DNA of 64,000 nt. It comes from Fen-1467 sp035519475. GTDB taxonomy: Bacteria > Verrucomicrobiota > Verrucomicrobiia > Opitutales > Opitutaceae. A model generated the notes under the pieces. The model saw nothing but the letters and a program-made list of their open reading frames with translations, was not told the origin of the DNA and did not search any database. The position numbers were made by a program, and so were the translations under genes. The stretch's first letter is position 1. Each line of letters opens with the position of its first letter. Below, piece after piece: positions 37,299-45,833 of the stretch. The stretch covers positions 1 to 64,000 of the forward strand of contig DATIWI010000252.1 of assembly GCA_035519475.1 (NCBI GenBank). Direction: 5' to 3'.

Positions 37299-38654
37299 AT
37301 GCGGATTGAAAAATTCATCACGCGCCAGCGGATCGTCGATCTCATCAGCATCGACCTGAAGGGCGCGCTGGCGGAGCTGCTGGAGATTTCCGCGAGCCGG
37401 TTCTCGGACCTCAACCGCGACACCCTGCTGCGCGGCCTGCTGCAGCGCGAGAACACGATGACCACCTATCTGGGCCTCGGCGTGGCGCTGCCGCACGTGC
37501 GGGTGAAGATGCGCCGCCGCTACGTGCTCGCGATCGGCCGCAGCCAGGCCGGCATCCGCTACGACGGCCTCAAGGACAACGAGCGGATTCACCTCATCAT
37601 CATGCTCCTCGCGGACGAGACGGCGCGCGACTACCTGCAGGTGCTGGCGTCGCTCGCGCGGCTGGTCAAGGAGCCGGAGTTCGTCCACAGCCTCATCCAG
37701 GCGCCGGATCTGGATCTGTTCTACGACCGCCTGTTCACCGGGCTCGGCGGCATCGCGGTGCGGCCCGCCCAGCTCCAGCAGAACCGGGTCAACCGCATCA
37801 TGTTTCGCGAGGCGGAGCGCGTCGCCAAGGGCTGCGGCTGCGCGGCGGTCATGGTCTTTGGCGACACCTTCCTGGCGGGCATCGAGGCGAGCCGGTGGTT
37901 CGGCTCGACCAAGACGATCCTGGTGACGCGCAATCCCGGCGAATCCGGCGAGGAGCGCAAGGGGTTCGCCGAGATCATCCAGGTGCGCTCGTTCTCCAAC
38001 CAGCGGCTCGCGCAGCTGCGCAGCGCGGTGCTGGTGGCGCTGACCCGCGGCCTGATCAACTTCAACGACCGCCTCTGCTGCGTGGGCGGCATCGCCGGCA
38101 GCAACCAGTTCGACACGGTGGTGGTGGTCGACGTCGAGCGCGAGTTCCAGACGCTGCTCACCGGGCACGCCGACCTCCTGCCGCCCGACGTCAAGCCCGA
38201 GGTGCTCGAGCGCGTGCTGGCGGTGGCGACCGACCTCGCGGTCGAGGGCCGCGAGGGCCGACCGGTCGGCGGGCTCTTCGTGGTCGGCGATGCCGACAAG
38301 GTGGACAAGTTCATCAAGCCGCTCGTGCTCAATCCGTTTTACGGCTACAAGGAGGAGGATCGGAATATCCTCAGCCCGTTCATGGACGAGACGATCAAGG
38401 AGTTCTCGTCCATCGACGGCGCGTTCGTCATCCGCGGCGACGGGGTGGTGGAATCGGCGGGCAGCCTGATCCAGGCCGCGGATTACGACCACTCGCTGCC
38501 GAGCGGCCTCGGTTCGCGCCATGCCGCGGCGGCGGCGATCTCGGTGGCGACGCAGTGCATCGCGATCGTCATCTCGTCGAGCACCGGCCAGGTGACGCTC
38601 TTCCGGCGCGGGGTGATGCTGCCGCTGACGGAGAAACGCATGAGCGCGGCCTGA
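37299..38654 (+). CDS. PTS EIIA domain fused to a diadenylate cyclase (c-di-AMP synthase) domain
   Basis: A 451-residue cytosolic three-part protein. Residues about 1-145 match PTS EIIA type 2 (fructose/nitrogen PTS), with the phosphoacceptor His66 in LGVALPHVRVK. Residues about 150-300 are an alpha/beta domain of uncertain identity. Residues about 320-445 resemble the DisA_N diadenylate cyclase domain: GRPVGGLFVVGDA, LVLNPFYGY, the catalytic SSIDGAFVIRGDG (DGA at 373-375), GLGSRHAAAAAIS (RHA at 407-409, where DisA has RHR) and IAIVISSSTGQVTLF. So it may make c-di-AMP from two ATP under control of PTS phosphorylation, linking sugar or nitrogen status with the second messenger. Start ATG at 37299, preceded by GGGTGAGG. 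Just downstream of the orphan nuoA, possibly co-transcribed. Confidence 0.85.
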   Translation: MRIEKFITRQRIVDLISIDLKGALAELLEISASRFSDLNRDTLLRGLLQRENTMTTYLGLGVALPHVRVKMRRRYVLAIGRSQAGIRYDGLKDNERIHLIIMLLADETARDYLQVLASLARLVKEPEFVHSLIQAPDLDLFYDRLFTGLGGIAVRPAQLQQNRVNRIMFREAERVAKGCGCAAVMVFGDTFLAGIEASRWFGSTKTILVTRNPGESGEERKGFAEIIQVRSFSNQRLAQLRSAVLVALTRGLINFNDRLCCVGGIAGSNQFDTVVVVDVEREFQTLLTGHADLLPPDVKPEVLERVLAVATDLAVEGREGRPVGGLFVVGDADKVDKFIKPLVLNPFYGYKEEDRNILSPFMDETIKEFSSIDGAFVIRGDGVVESAGSLIQAADYDHSLPSGLGSRHAAAAAISVATQCIAIVISSSTGQVTLFRRGVMLPLTEKRMSAA

Positions 38655-38689
38655 GCGCGGCGCCGGCGGCGCGCGATCCGGAACTCACA

Positions 38690-38850
38690 GAAGATCGCGA
38701 AGGACGCGGAGAGGAGGAAACGGATCTTGAGTCTCGGGTCTTGAGTCTTGAGTTTGGCGTTTGGGATTTGGAGGTATGGCTATCGAGTCCCATCCCTCCG
38801 AACCTCACGCGGCGTACGCGAAGGTCGCAAAAGGTCGGGACCGTGTGGCG
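38690..38850. repeat. Dispersed repeat cluster between the EIIA-cyclase gene and ridA
   Basis: Two repeat vocabularies. At 38690-38720: ACAGAAGATCGCGAAGGACG and similar; the counterpart near 38815-38845 reads CGTACGCGAAGGTCGCAAAAGG. At 38727-38775: CTTGAGTCTCGGGTCTTGAG then TCTTGAGTTTGGCGTTTGGG. The latter matches 18972-19051. No gene is present in this 218-bp gap. Confidence 0.6.
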
Positions 38851-38872
38851 TGCGGCAAGAAACAAGCATTCC

Positions 38873-39298
38873 ATGAAAAAGCCCACAACCGTCCGTCACG
38901 CAGACAGCTCGCCAACCTATTTCGCGATGCCGCCCGTCGGCGGCGTGCAGTTGCCGTTTTCGGAGGCCGTGCAGCTCCACGATGTCCTCTACGTCTCGGG
39001 ACAGATCGGGTTGATCCCCGGCACGCTCACTCCCGTTCCCGGCGGCATCGTGCCGGAGGCGCACCAGGCGATCAGGAACATGCAGGCCGTCCTGGAGCGC
39101 CACGGCAGCGCGCTGCAGCATGTCGTGAAGTGCACCATCTTCCTGGCGGACATCGCCGAGTGGCCGGCCTTCAACAAGGTCTACTGCGAGTATTTCACCG
39201 AGAAGCTGCCCGCCCGGAGCGCGCTGGCCGCGAGCGGATTGGCGCTCGGGGCGCGCGTCGAGCTCGAGTGCATCGCGCACATCCCGTCGCCCCAATGA
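38873..39298 (+). CDS. RidA/YjgF-family imine deaminase
   Basis: A 141-residue protein. RidA enzymes hydrolyse reactive 2-aminoacrylate-type enamines formed by PLP enzymes. Signatures: VLYVSGQIGLIPGT, AIRNMQAVLERHGS, VVKCTIFLADIAEWPAFN and the active-site Arg and Glu regions in PARSALAASGLALGARVELECIA. The N-terminus (MKKPTTVRHADSSPTYFAMP) is longer than in E. coli RidA (about 128). Cytosolic. Confidence 0.93.
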   Translation: MKKPTTVRHADSSPTYFAMPPVGGVQLPFSEAVQLHDVLYVSGQIGLIPGTLTPVPGGIVPEAHQAIRNMQAVLERHGSALQHVVKCTIFLADIAEWPAFNKVYCEYFTEKLPARSALAASGLALGARVELECIAHIPSPQ

Positions 39299-39421
39299 AG
39301 GTCGCCTCGAACCAATCCCTGACGCCATCGGGGCAGGGAGAATCAGGCGGCAGAGTGGGGACGCCGTCGCCCTATCAGGCGATGTCGCGCAAAAGGCTGT
39401 TCGCGCGGGCGCCATCCCGAC

Positions 39422-40534
39422 TCAGTTCTTGAACAGGCCCTCCAACATGGGCGCGGGCCGGCCGTCCGACCGTCGCACCGCGAAGACGCCTCGATAAGCC
39501 CAAACCGTCCAGCCGAAGCCGTGGCGTTCACAAGCCTGACGGACGGCGCGGGTCCAGTGGATCGTCGAGGCCGGGTCGGCCGCCTCAAAAACCCCGAATT
39601 CGCCGAGGAGGATCTCGCGGCCGGCGCCCTTTGTCCGGGCCCACTGCGCCAGTTGCTCGAACATCGGATCGATGTCCTTTTCCGCGGAGAGCTCGACTCC
39701 GCTCATTTTGCTTTCAGGGTGATCGCGCTCCGCCGTCGCGCTCAGGTTGGGCACCCGGCCGGGAAATAGCACCGCGGGCATCGCTTTGACGGTGGCGGCC
39801 GAATAGACCCAGGGCGCCCGCTGATGCGTGAACACCAAGGGCTCATAGAAGTGCACCGTCACTGCCACATTCGGGTCGTCGGCCGGGAGCGCGAGGTCCC
39901 CGACGTTCGGGATCGTATTCCACTTGTTCACGGGAAAATACACGACGCGCGTCGGATTGCTCTCCCGGATGGCGGCGAGCATGCGGGCGTTGAAAACGTT
40001 GAGCTGGGCATTCTGCTCGGCCTTCGGCTCGTTGAGGATCTCGAACCGCAGGTCGGCGCCCGCCGACGCATACCGGCGCGCGAGCAGCCGCCAGAGATGC
40101 GCCGCCTTGTCCATGAGCGCAGCATCGGTGAAAACGCGGAGATCTGAAGCGGCGCCGGTGTTGAAGTCCGCGCCCTCCAGGAAATGGACGTCGAGGATGG
40201 CGCCGAGGCCGTGCCGCCGCGTCCACGCGAGCGCCTGGTCGAAGGGGGCCACCATGACCGCATCGAGCGTGCCGTCCGGCTTCACCCAGAGGCGCGAATC
40301 GATCGGGAAACGGATGTGGTCGAAGCCCTGCGCGGCGATCCACGCAACATCCTCCTCGCGAAACCAAGGTGCGGCGTAGGGAAGCCCGGGCTCATTTTGG
40401 GACAGCCAGTTGGCAATATTCACGCCGCGCTTGAAGCTCGGGGGTGCCGCGTTGGCGAGCGGCGCGATGAAGGCGAGCGGTGCCAGCATCAGGAGAATCC
40501 GGATGGGGCCGAGAAAGGGATGGCAACACCGCAT
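39422..40534 (-). CDS. Secreted glycoside hydrolase family 5 endoglucanase-like enzyme
   Basis: A 370-residue secreted enzyme. Signal peptide to about residue 30 (LANAAPPS). (beta/alpha)8 core of the GH5 cellulase type: RGVNIANWLSQNEPG, HIRFPID, the acid/base Glu169 in FEILNEPK, and the nucleophile Glu312 in LLGEFGVFEAAD; also VHFYEP. Probably cleaves beta-1,4-glucan or mannan; the subfamily cannot be set here. Stands alone on the minus strand. Confidence 0.92.
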   Translation of the reverse strand: MRCCHPFLGPIRILLMLAPLAFIAPLANAAPPSFKRGVNIANWLSQNEPGLPYAAPWFREEDVAWIAAQGFDHIRFPIDSRLWVKPDGTLDAVMVAPFDQALAWTRRHGLGAILDVHFLEGADFNTGAASDLRVFTDAALMDKAAHLWRLLARRYASAGADLRFEILNEPKAEQNAQLNVFNARMLAAIRESNPTRVVYFPVNKWNTIPNVGDLALPADDPNVAVTVHFYEPLVFTHQRAPWVYSAATVKAMPAVLFPGRVPNLSATAERDHPESKMSGVELSAEKDIDPMFEQLAQWARTKGAGREILLGEFGVFEAADPASTIHWTRAVRQACERHGFGWTVWAYRGVFAVRRSDGRPAPMLEGLFKN

Positions 40535-40622
40535 GATGCGAGCAGACCATTCCGCGGGGGAGCCGTCAACCTCGGGAACTGGAGTTGACGGGGCACGCTC
40601 ACGCGGCGGGCTTCGCAGCTGG

Positions 40623-40796
40623 TCACCGCGCCCGAGAGACCACCGCGCTCTCGATGGTGATGGCCTTGCCGCCCGAACGCGGGTCCGCGTCGCCGCGCGT
40701 CACGATGCGCAGCACGTGCTCGCCCGGGGCGAACCCATCGGCGTGCCAGAGCGCGTTGTCGTTCGTGTTCGGGACGCGGCCGCCGGCCGGTTGCAT
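40623..40796 (-). pseudogene. Remnant of a carbohydrate-binding or glycosidase-type C-terminus
   Basis: A 57-codon open frame: MQPAGGRVPNTNDNALWHAD, GFAPGEHVLRIVTRGDADPR, SGGKAITIESAVVSRAR. The motif pattern (NDNALWHxxGxxPGEHxLRIVxxGxxDPRSxGxxIxIxxAVV) looks like the end of a jelly-roll module that terminates several secreted hydrolases. It starts at an internal ATG directly after a palindrome, lacks the rest of any enzyme, and lies downstream of the propeller gene. I think it is a gene fragment, but a small real protein cannot be excluded. Confidence 0.45.
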
Positions 40797-40819
40797 GCAG
40801 CCGGGAAAAGCTGAAGCCC

Positions 40820-40839
40820 GCCGGCAGGTATCTGCCGGC
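40820..40839 (-). terminator. Hairpin downstream of the beta-propeller gene
   Basis: Perfect 8-bp stem GCCGGCAG / CTGCCGGC around 4 nt, 28 bp after the propeller stop, followed on the minus strand by GGGCTTCAGCTTTTCC. The T-run is short and distant, so it is a weak rho-independent candidate. Confidence 0.5.
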
Positions 40840-40867
40840 CGGCTCCGCTGTCATCGGGTGCCGTGCG

Positions 40868-42883
40868 CTACGGGGCCAGGACGAACGCGATCGCGGCGGA
40901 GGCGTCGTACTGGCTCTGGCGGCCCCACCCGTTGTTGATCGTGGCGGCGACGTACACGTACTCGGCGAAACCCGCCACGTTGCAGGGGCCCATCAGGGCC
41001 GCCACCGTGGCCGTGATCGGAGACACGGCCGGGGGCACCGGTCCGCTCGTGCTCGGCGGGGTGAGGGTGTTGACGCCCTTGATCAGCGTGAACGAGTACG
41101 TGGCGTAGTTGTGCGGCTGGCTCGCGGTGAAGCCCATGTACACCAGGTCGGCGTTCTTGGCGGCGTATTGCAGGAAGCCGCAGACCGGGTCGGCGCTGTG
41201 GCCGTTCAGGATCGGCGTGGCAATCGTCGCGACGCAGCTCTCGTTGTTCACCATGATCGTCAGCGGCGTGCTCGTCTCGACCAGCACGCCGGCGCCGTTG
41301 ACGAATTCGAGGACGATCGTGTGGAGGCCGTTGCTCAGGCCGGTCGAGTCCATCAGGTCGCCGAGCGAGGGGTTCATCCACAGGAACAGCTCGCTGATCG
41401 GGTGGACCGGATAGTAGCCCGGCGCACCCGCCACCATCACGGGGGCGGTCGTCTGCGCCACGTATTTGGTGCCGTTCCATTTCTCGTCGGTCCAGCTGTC
41501 GAGCCGCACCACGCCGTCGACCTTGACCCGGTAATAGGCCGCGCCGTCGTTGAAGGCGCGCAGGTAATTCACCATCAGCGGCAGAGTGCCGCCGAACGGC
41601 GTGTTCTTCACCTGGTAGAAGTAGGTCGGGTCGGACGTGGTGTCGGCGAGGCCGGTGCCGAGGACCTTGTCGAAGGGGATGAAACCGATGCCCATGAGCA
41701 GCGGACCCGCGGGCTGGAAGATGCCCGAGCCGAAGTCGATCTCCTCGATGATCGCGTCGCTGCAGACCAGCATTTCGCCGGCGGTGGGCACGGCCACGCT
41801 GGAGGGCCGGAAGGGCACGCCGGTCGCGACCACGGTCACGCCGCCGCCCGTCACGCTGATGCTGCGGATGTCGTTGACCGGATCGCGCTCCGGCACCAGC
41901 AGCGCGGTCTCGGCGTCGTCCGCCCAGGTGAGGAAGAACGGATTGGTCAATCCGGTCGCGAGCTTCAGGCGGGAGCCGTCGCTCAGCCGAATCCGGCTGA
42001 CGCGCCCCTTGTCCGGGCCGGCGGTCTGCTCGCTGACATAGGCGTACTGCAGATCCGCGCTCAGCACGATGCCGACCGCGCTCTCCAGGTTCGAGACGAC
42101 GGCGGTCTTGGCGCCGGTCGTCAAATTGATGCGCCAGAGGCGCCCGGGGGAGGCGTATTCGACGACGTAGGCGGCCAGGTGGGCCTCATCGAGGAAGAGC
42201 TGCTGGGGGGCGGTCATCCCGGAGCTGACGACCGTGGCGGCGGCGCGGTTCGGCGTGGCGAGTGCGACACGCAGCAGGTTTCCCGCCCGCTCCGTCACGT
42301 AGACGTGGAGATCGTCGACACTGAGCTTCACGTCCTCCGGCTGGAGGTACCCGGTGCCGAGCACCGCGTAGGCCGGATCGAGCTGATAAGTGATCCACTG
42401 GATGTTCAGGTCGTAGCCGTAGGACACCACCTTGACCTTGGCGAAGTGACCCGCACTCGTCCGCACGGCGAAGACGTCGCCGGCCACGAGTTTGTTGCTC
42501 GCGTTGTTGCTCCCGTTGATCGGGGTGGACGCGTAGGGGAGGAACTGCAGGCCGCTCGCCGTGATGGAGGCAAAATCAACGACCCCGAGATTCACGAGCG
42601 TGGCGCCGTTCTGCGGCACCATCTGGCGCGCCACCGCGGTCTGCTGGTCCCACCAGATGTCGAAGCCCGGCCCCACGCCGCCCTCGTTGCCGTTCTCCAG
42701 GTCGAAGGTGAAGGTGCCCTTCAGCACTTTCGTGCCGGACGAGACGATGGTCGAGGTGGGAAACAGGTTCAGGCGGCTGAGCTTGCCCGCGTATTCGACA
42801 AACAGGAGTTGGCTGTGTGTGCGCCGCAGATCGCATCCGATCGCGCCGCCGAGTCCCGTCACGAGTTGGGTCGGTATGGACAT
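40868..42883 (-). CDS. Large beta-propeller protein, function unknown
   Basis: A 671-residue protein. About residues 190-390 are five or so blade-like repeats of about 45-50 residues (PEDVKLSVDDLHVYVTERA, PQQLFLDEAHLAAYVVEYA, IVLSADLQYAYVSEQTAG, FFLTWADDAETALLVPER), as in NHL/SMP-30-type propellers. Upstream is a domain with FDIWWDQQTAVARQMVPQNG, downstream a beta-rich region ending in Ig-like strands. No signal peptide or membrane segment is visible, so the location is unclear. Preceded by a 363-bp non-coding gap and followed by a hairpin. Unrecognised family. Confidence 0.8.
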   Translation of the reverse strand: MSIPTQLVTGLGGAIGCDLRRTHSQLLFVEYAGKLSRLNLFPTSTIVSSGTKVLKGTFTFDLENGNEGGVGPGFDIWWDQQTAVARQMVPQNGATLVNLGVVDFASITASGLQFLPYASTPINGSNNASNKLVAGDVFAVRTSAGHFAKVKVVSYGYDLNIQWITYQLDPAYAVLGTGYLQPEDVKLSVDDLHVYVTERAGNLLRVALATPNRAAATVVSSGMTAPQQLFLDEAHLAAYVVEYASPGRLWRINLTTGAKTAVVSNLESAVGIVLSADLQYAYVSEQTAGPDKGRVSRIRLSDGSRLKLATGLTNPFFLTWADDAETALLVPERDPVNDIRSISVTGGGVTVVATGVPFRPSSVAVPTAGEMLVCSDAIIEEIDFGSGIFQPAGPLLMGIGFIPFDKVLGTGLADTTSDPTYFYQVKNTPFGGTLPLMVNYLRAFNDGAAYYRVKVDGVVRLDSWTDEKWNGTKYVAQTTAPVMVAGAPGYYPVHPISELFLWMNPSLGDLMDSTGLSNGLHTIVLEFVNGAGVLVETSTPLTIMVNNESCVATIATPILNGHSADPVCGFLQYAAKNADLVYMGFTASQPHNYATYSFTLIKGVNTLTPPSTSGPVPPAVSPITATVAALMGPCNVAGFAEYVYVAATINNGWGRQSQYDASAAIAFVLAP

Positions 42884-43246
42884 GGTGCTCCTTCGATTCT
42901 GGCGCCCGTGGCGCCGCTGCGTGGTTGAGGGGCCGTTGCCGGGAGTGCGAAACCGCGGGCAACGGAGTGGCGGCGCAACCTAGCATAGAATCGCGGAAAC
43001 ACAACGGACGCCGCCCGCACCGGCCGCGCCAGGACCGCAGCGCCGCCAGCGACAGGAAACTGCATTGCCGCATCGGGGCCGGCGTATTGCATCCGGCTGG
43101 CGGCGGCCGGCACTCCTGAGGGTGCACCGTGGCCGCGGCGGTCGACCACTTGCGGCGCGCGGGCGACTGGGCTAGTGTCTATCACCGCCCGACGGGGTTC
43201 CGACGACCCCAGTTGAAGATGATCGTCGATTCGGGCGGGCTCCCGC
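42884..43246. other. Divergent intergenic region, no gene seen
   Basis: A 363-bp gap between the divergent propeller (-) and TPR (+) genes, so it should hold two promoters. Between 42905 and 42985 a GC-rich inverted pattern GGGGCCGTTGCCGGGAG ... CGGGCAACGG is visible. No open frame with protein-like composition and no confident promoter. Confidence 0.5.
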
Positions 43247-44806
43247 ATGAACCAGACTCGAGGCAGAATCTCCGCGGCCGTCATCGCCTTGGCGTTGGCG
43301 CCTCATGTCGGCCGGCCGGCCGCGACGGACGAACACGCCGGGCATGCCGCGGACCTGGCGGTGCCGGCGGAGAAGCTCGGCACCGTCCGTTTCGCCGTGT
43401 CGGGGCCGTCCGCGCTCCAGGCGGATTTCAACCGCGCGGTGGCGCTGCTGCACTCCTTTCAATACGAGGAGGCCGAGAAGGCTTTCGCCGCCCTGGCCCT
43501 GGCGAATCCGGACTTGGGCATGCCGTACTGGGGAATCGCGATGTGCAATTACCATCCGATCTGGGGACCAACCACCCGGGACGATTTTGAACGGGGAGGT
43601 GCGGCCGCGGCCCGGGCGGCGCAGCTCGCCGCCCCGACCCAGCGCGAGCGCGACTACATCCTCGCGGTCGGGAGGTATTACGCCGATTCCGACCGGCTCG
43701 ACGCCGCCACCCGGCGGACGGCTTACGAGCAAGCAATGGATAAACTGCACGCGCGCCATCCGGACGACATCGAGGGGACGATCTTCTATGCGCTGGCCAT
43801 CCTCGGCACCGCCCCGCCCACCGACCGGACCTATGCGCACCAGCGGCGGGCGGCGGACCTTTTGAACGGGGTGCTGCCGCTCGCGCCGGATCATCCGGGG
43901 GTCGCCCATTACCTGATCCACAGTCTGGACTATCCGCCGCTGGCGCGCCTCGCGCTTCCGGCCGCGCGCGCCTACGCCCGGATCGCGCCGTCCTCGCCGC
44001 ACGCCCAGCACATGCCCTCGCACATCTTCACGCGACTGGGGCTGTGGGAGGAATCGATTCAGTCCAACTTGGCCTCCCGCGAGGCGGCGCGGGAGCTGAT
44101 GGCGCGGACCCATCCCGGGGCGACGCATTTCGATGGCCTTCACGCGATGGACTACCTGGTGTACGCGTACCTGCAGATCGGCGACGAAGCGGCGGCGGGA
44201 CAGCTTATCGCGCAGATGGCGGCCGTTGCGCAGGTGGATCTGCCCACGTTTTCAGCCGCCTACGCGTTTGCGGCGGCGCCGGCGCGCTACGCGCTGGAGC
44301 GGCACCAGTGGACCGAGGCGGCGGCGCTGACGGTGCGGCCCGAATGGTTTCCCTGGCAGAATTTCACCTGGGCGGAGGCGGTGGTGCATTTTGCACGCGG
44401 CCTGGGCGCGGCGCGCCTGGGCGATCGGGCCACCGCGCGGCAGGAGCAGGAGCGCCTGGCGCAGATCCGCGCCGGGCTCGCCACGGCCAAGGGAGAGTAC
44501 AATTGGGCGGATCAGGTTGAGGTGCAGCGCCGCGCGCTCGGCGCGTGGATTGCGCGGGCGAACGGCCAGGATGCCGAGGCGGTGGCGGAGCTGCGCGCCG
44601 CGGCGGACCTGGAGGATTCCACCGAGAAGCACCCGGTGACGCCGGGGGCCGTGCTGCCGGCGCGCGAACAGCTGGGAGACCTGCTCCTGGAAATCGGCCA
44701 GCCGGCACGGGCGGCGGCGGAATACGAGTTGGTTCTGCAGAGTTCGCCCGGGCGGCGGAACAGCCTGCGCGGCCTTGAGACGGCCCGCCACGCCGGGCCG
44801 GGGTGA
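43247..44806 (+). CDS. Exported TPR protein
   Basis: A 519-residue protein with a signal peptide (MNQTRGRISAAVIALALAPH). TPR-like helical pairs occur throughout (FNRAVALLHSFQYEEAEKAF near residue 62, ARAAQLAAPTQRERDYIL, and near the C-terminus AREQLGDLLLEIGQPARAAA). It also contains a His-rich segment HAQHMPSHIFTRLGLWEESI that is common to a group of annotated TPR-repeat proteins of unknown role. Probably periplasmic. A possible weak terminator (CCCCC/GGGGG stem, then a T-run at 44897-44901) follows. Confidence 0.85.
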   Translation: MNQTRGRISAAVIALALAPHVGRPAATDEHAGHAADLAVPAEKLGTVRFAVSGPSALQADFNRAVALLHSFQYEEAEKAFAALALANPDLGMPYWGIAMCNYHPIWGPTTRDDFERGGAAAARAAQLAAPTQRERDYILAVGRYYADSDRLDAATRRTAYEQAMDKLHARHPDDIEGTIFYALAILGTAPPTDRTYAHQRRAADLLNGVLPLAPDHPGVAHYLIHSLDYPPLARLALPAARAYARIAPSSPHAQHMPSHIFTRLGLWEESIQSNLASREAARELMARTHPGATHFDGLHAMDYLVYAYLQIGDEAAAGQLIAQMAAVAQVDLPTFSAAYAFAAAPARYALERHQWTEAAALTVRPEWFPWQNFTWAEAVVHFARGLGAARLGDRATARQEQERLAQIRAGLATAKGEYNWADQVEVQRRALGAWIARANGQDAEAVAELRAAADLEDSTEKHPVTPGAVLPAREQLGDLLLEIGQPARAAAEYELVLQSSPGRRNSLRGLETARHAGPG

Positions 44807-44958
44807 GCGACGCGCCCGGCAATCGAAGCCACCCTGGTTGACCGGGGGCGCATCGCGACGCCGGATCTCAACCGGGGACCCCCGGCGGGGGCGCGCTTTT
44901 TGGGATTGCGCCGCGCCGCCCGGCCCCTTTGCTCTCACCCCTCCATCCCTTTCCCGCC

Positions 44959-45123
44959 ATGCAAGAAGTTGTCACCCTCGAGTGCACTGAAGCCCGCAAA
45001 GAGGGCAAGCCGCCGTCCCGCTATCTGACCACGCGGAACAAGAAGACCGTGACTGAGCGCATCGAGAAGAAGAAGTACAATCCCTTCCTGCGCCGGCACA
45101 CCCTCCACAAGGAGATCAAGTAG
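44959..45123 (+). CDS. rpmG: 50S ribosomal protein L33
   Basis: A 54-residue ribosomal protein: MQEVVTLECTEARKEGKPPS, RYLTTRNKKTVTERIEKKKYN and PFLRRHTLHKEIK, the typical L33 pattern. It is the form lacking the zinc-binding CxxC pairs (C-minus). Start ATG at 44959. Basic, very conserved; stands alone here. Confidence 0.95.
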   Translation: MQEVVTLECTEARKEGKPPSRYLTTRNKKTVTERIEKKKYNPFLRRHTLHKEIK

Positions 45124-45186
45124 GCGGTAATTTCCGCCGGCGCGCCCGATTTCCGCCCGCTGACTCCCGCCGGGAGGCAGATCTTC

Positions 45187-45456
45187 TCAGCCCAGCCCCG
45201 GCCGCGAACCGGCCCGTCCCGCCTGCGCCTGCTGCTGTTGCTGGAGCAGCGCCCGCCGGTGGGCGCGCCACCCGTCGCGATGCTTGCGGATCCAGTCGAG
45301 CAGGGCGCGCTCAAAGCCGATGTCGTAACCCAGACGCTCGGACTCGAGCCACTTGTGGCGCAGGATCTCCTCCCGCTCGGCGAGGAACTCCTGATACAGC
45401 GACGACTGCTTGACGAAGTCGCGCGACGTTTCGGGCTCTTGAGGCTGGGAAGACAT
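45187..45456 (-). CDS. Conserved small charged helical protein
   Basis: An 89-residue protein with an alpha-helical core, LYQEFLAEREEILRHKWLES and RLGYDIGFERALLDWIRKHR, then a Gln/Ala-rich tail. No signal or membrane segment. I do not recognise the function, but the amphipathic core looks conserved. A GTG three codons upstream is also possible. It follows the SufT-like gene by 14 bp, same strand, so it may belong to the Fe-S cluster operon. Confidence 0.7.
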   Translation of the reverse strand: MSSQPQEPETSRDFVKQSSLYQEFLAEREEILRHKWLESERLGYDIGFERALLDWIRKHRDGWRAHRRALLQQQQQAQAGRAGSRPGLG

Positions 45457-45470
45457 GGAGACCACGGTCG

Positions 45471-45794
45471 TCAGGTTGGGTTAAGTTGGCGGCGCCCCTC
45501 GGCGGTGATCATCGACGGGTGCCAAGCCGGCTCCCAGACGAGATCGACGATCGCACGCTGGACGCGCTCCAGCCCCAGGAGCTTGCGGTGCACGTCGGCG
45601 GAGATCGCCCGGGCCATGGGACAGGCGGGCGAGGTCAAAGTCATCTTCACGCTGACATCATAGCCCGGCGCAGCGGCCGCGGTCTCCCGGACGTCGACGT
45701 CGCAGATCAGGCCGAGGTCCACGATATTGACGGGAAGCTCCGGGTCGCGGCACGTGCGCAGCGCGGAAATCACGTCTTCTTTCGTCAGCGCCAT
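45471..45794 (-). CDS. SufT/MIP18-family metal-sulfur cluster assembly protein
   Basis: A 107-residue DUF59 protein: VISALRTCRDPELPVNIVDL with the LGLICDVDV strand and KMTLTSPACPMARAISADV, carrying the family's conserved Cys in SPACP. It takes part in Fe-S cluster delivery in known homologues. Between the Mrp ATPase gene (39 bp upstream) and the 89-residue gene, all minus strand. Confidence 0.92.
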   Translation of the reverse strand: MALTKEDVISALRTCRDPELPVNIVDLGLICDVDVRETAAAAPGYDVSVKMTLTSPACPMARAISADVHRKLLGLERVQRAIVDLVWEPAWHPSMITAEGRRQLNPT

Positions 45795-45833
45795 GGTGTT
45801 TAAACCTAGATGTAAGCGAAAAAGGCTGTCAAT

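Noticed and set aside
43150..43180. Possible promoter TTGCGG and TAGTGT before the TPR gene
   Set aside because: Only half of the consensus bases match; in 65-70% GC DNA this is not significant.
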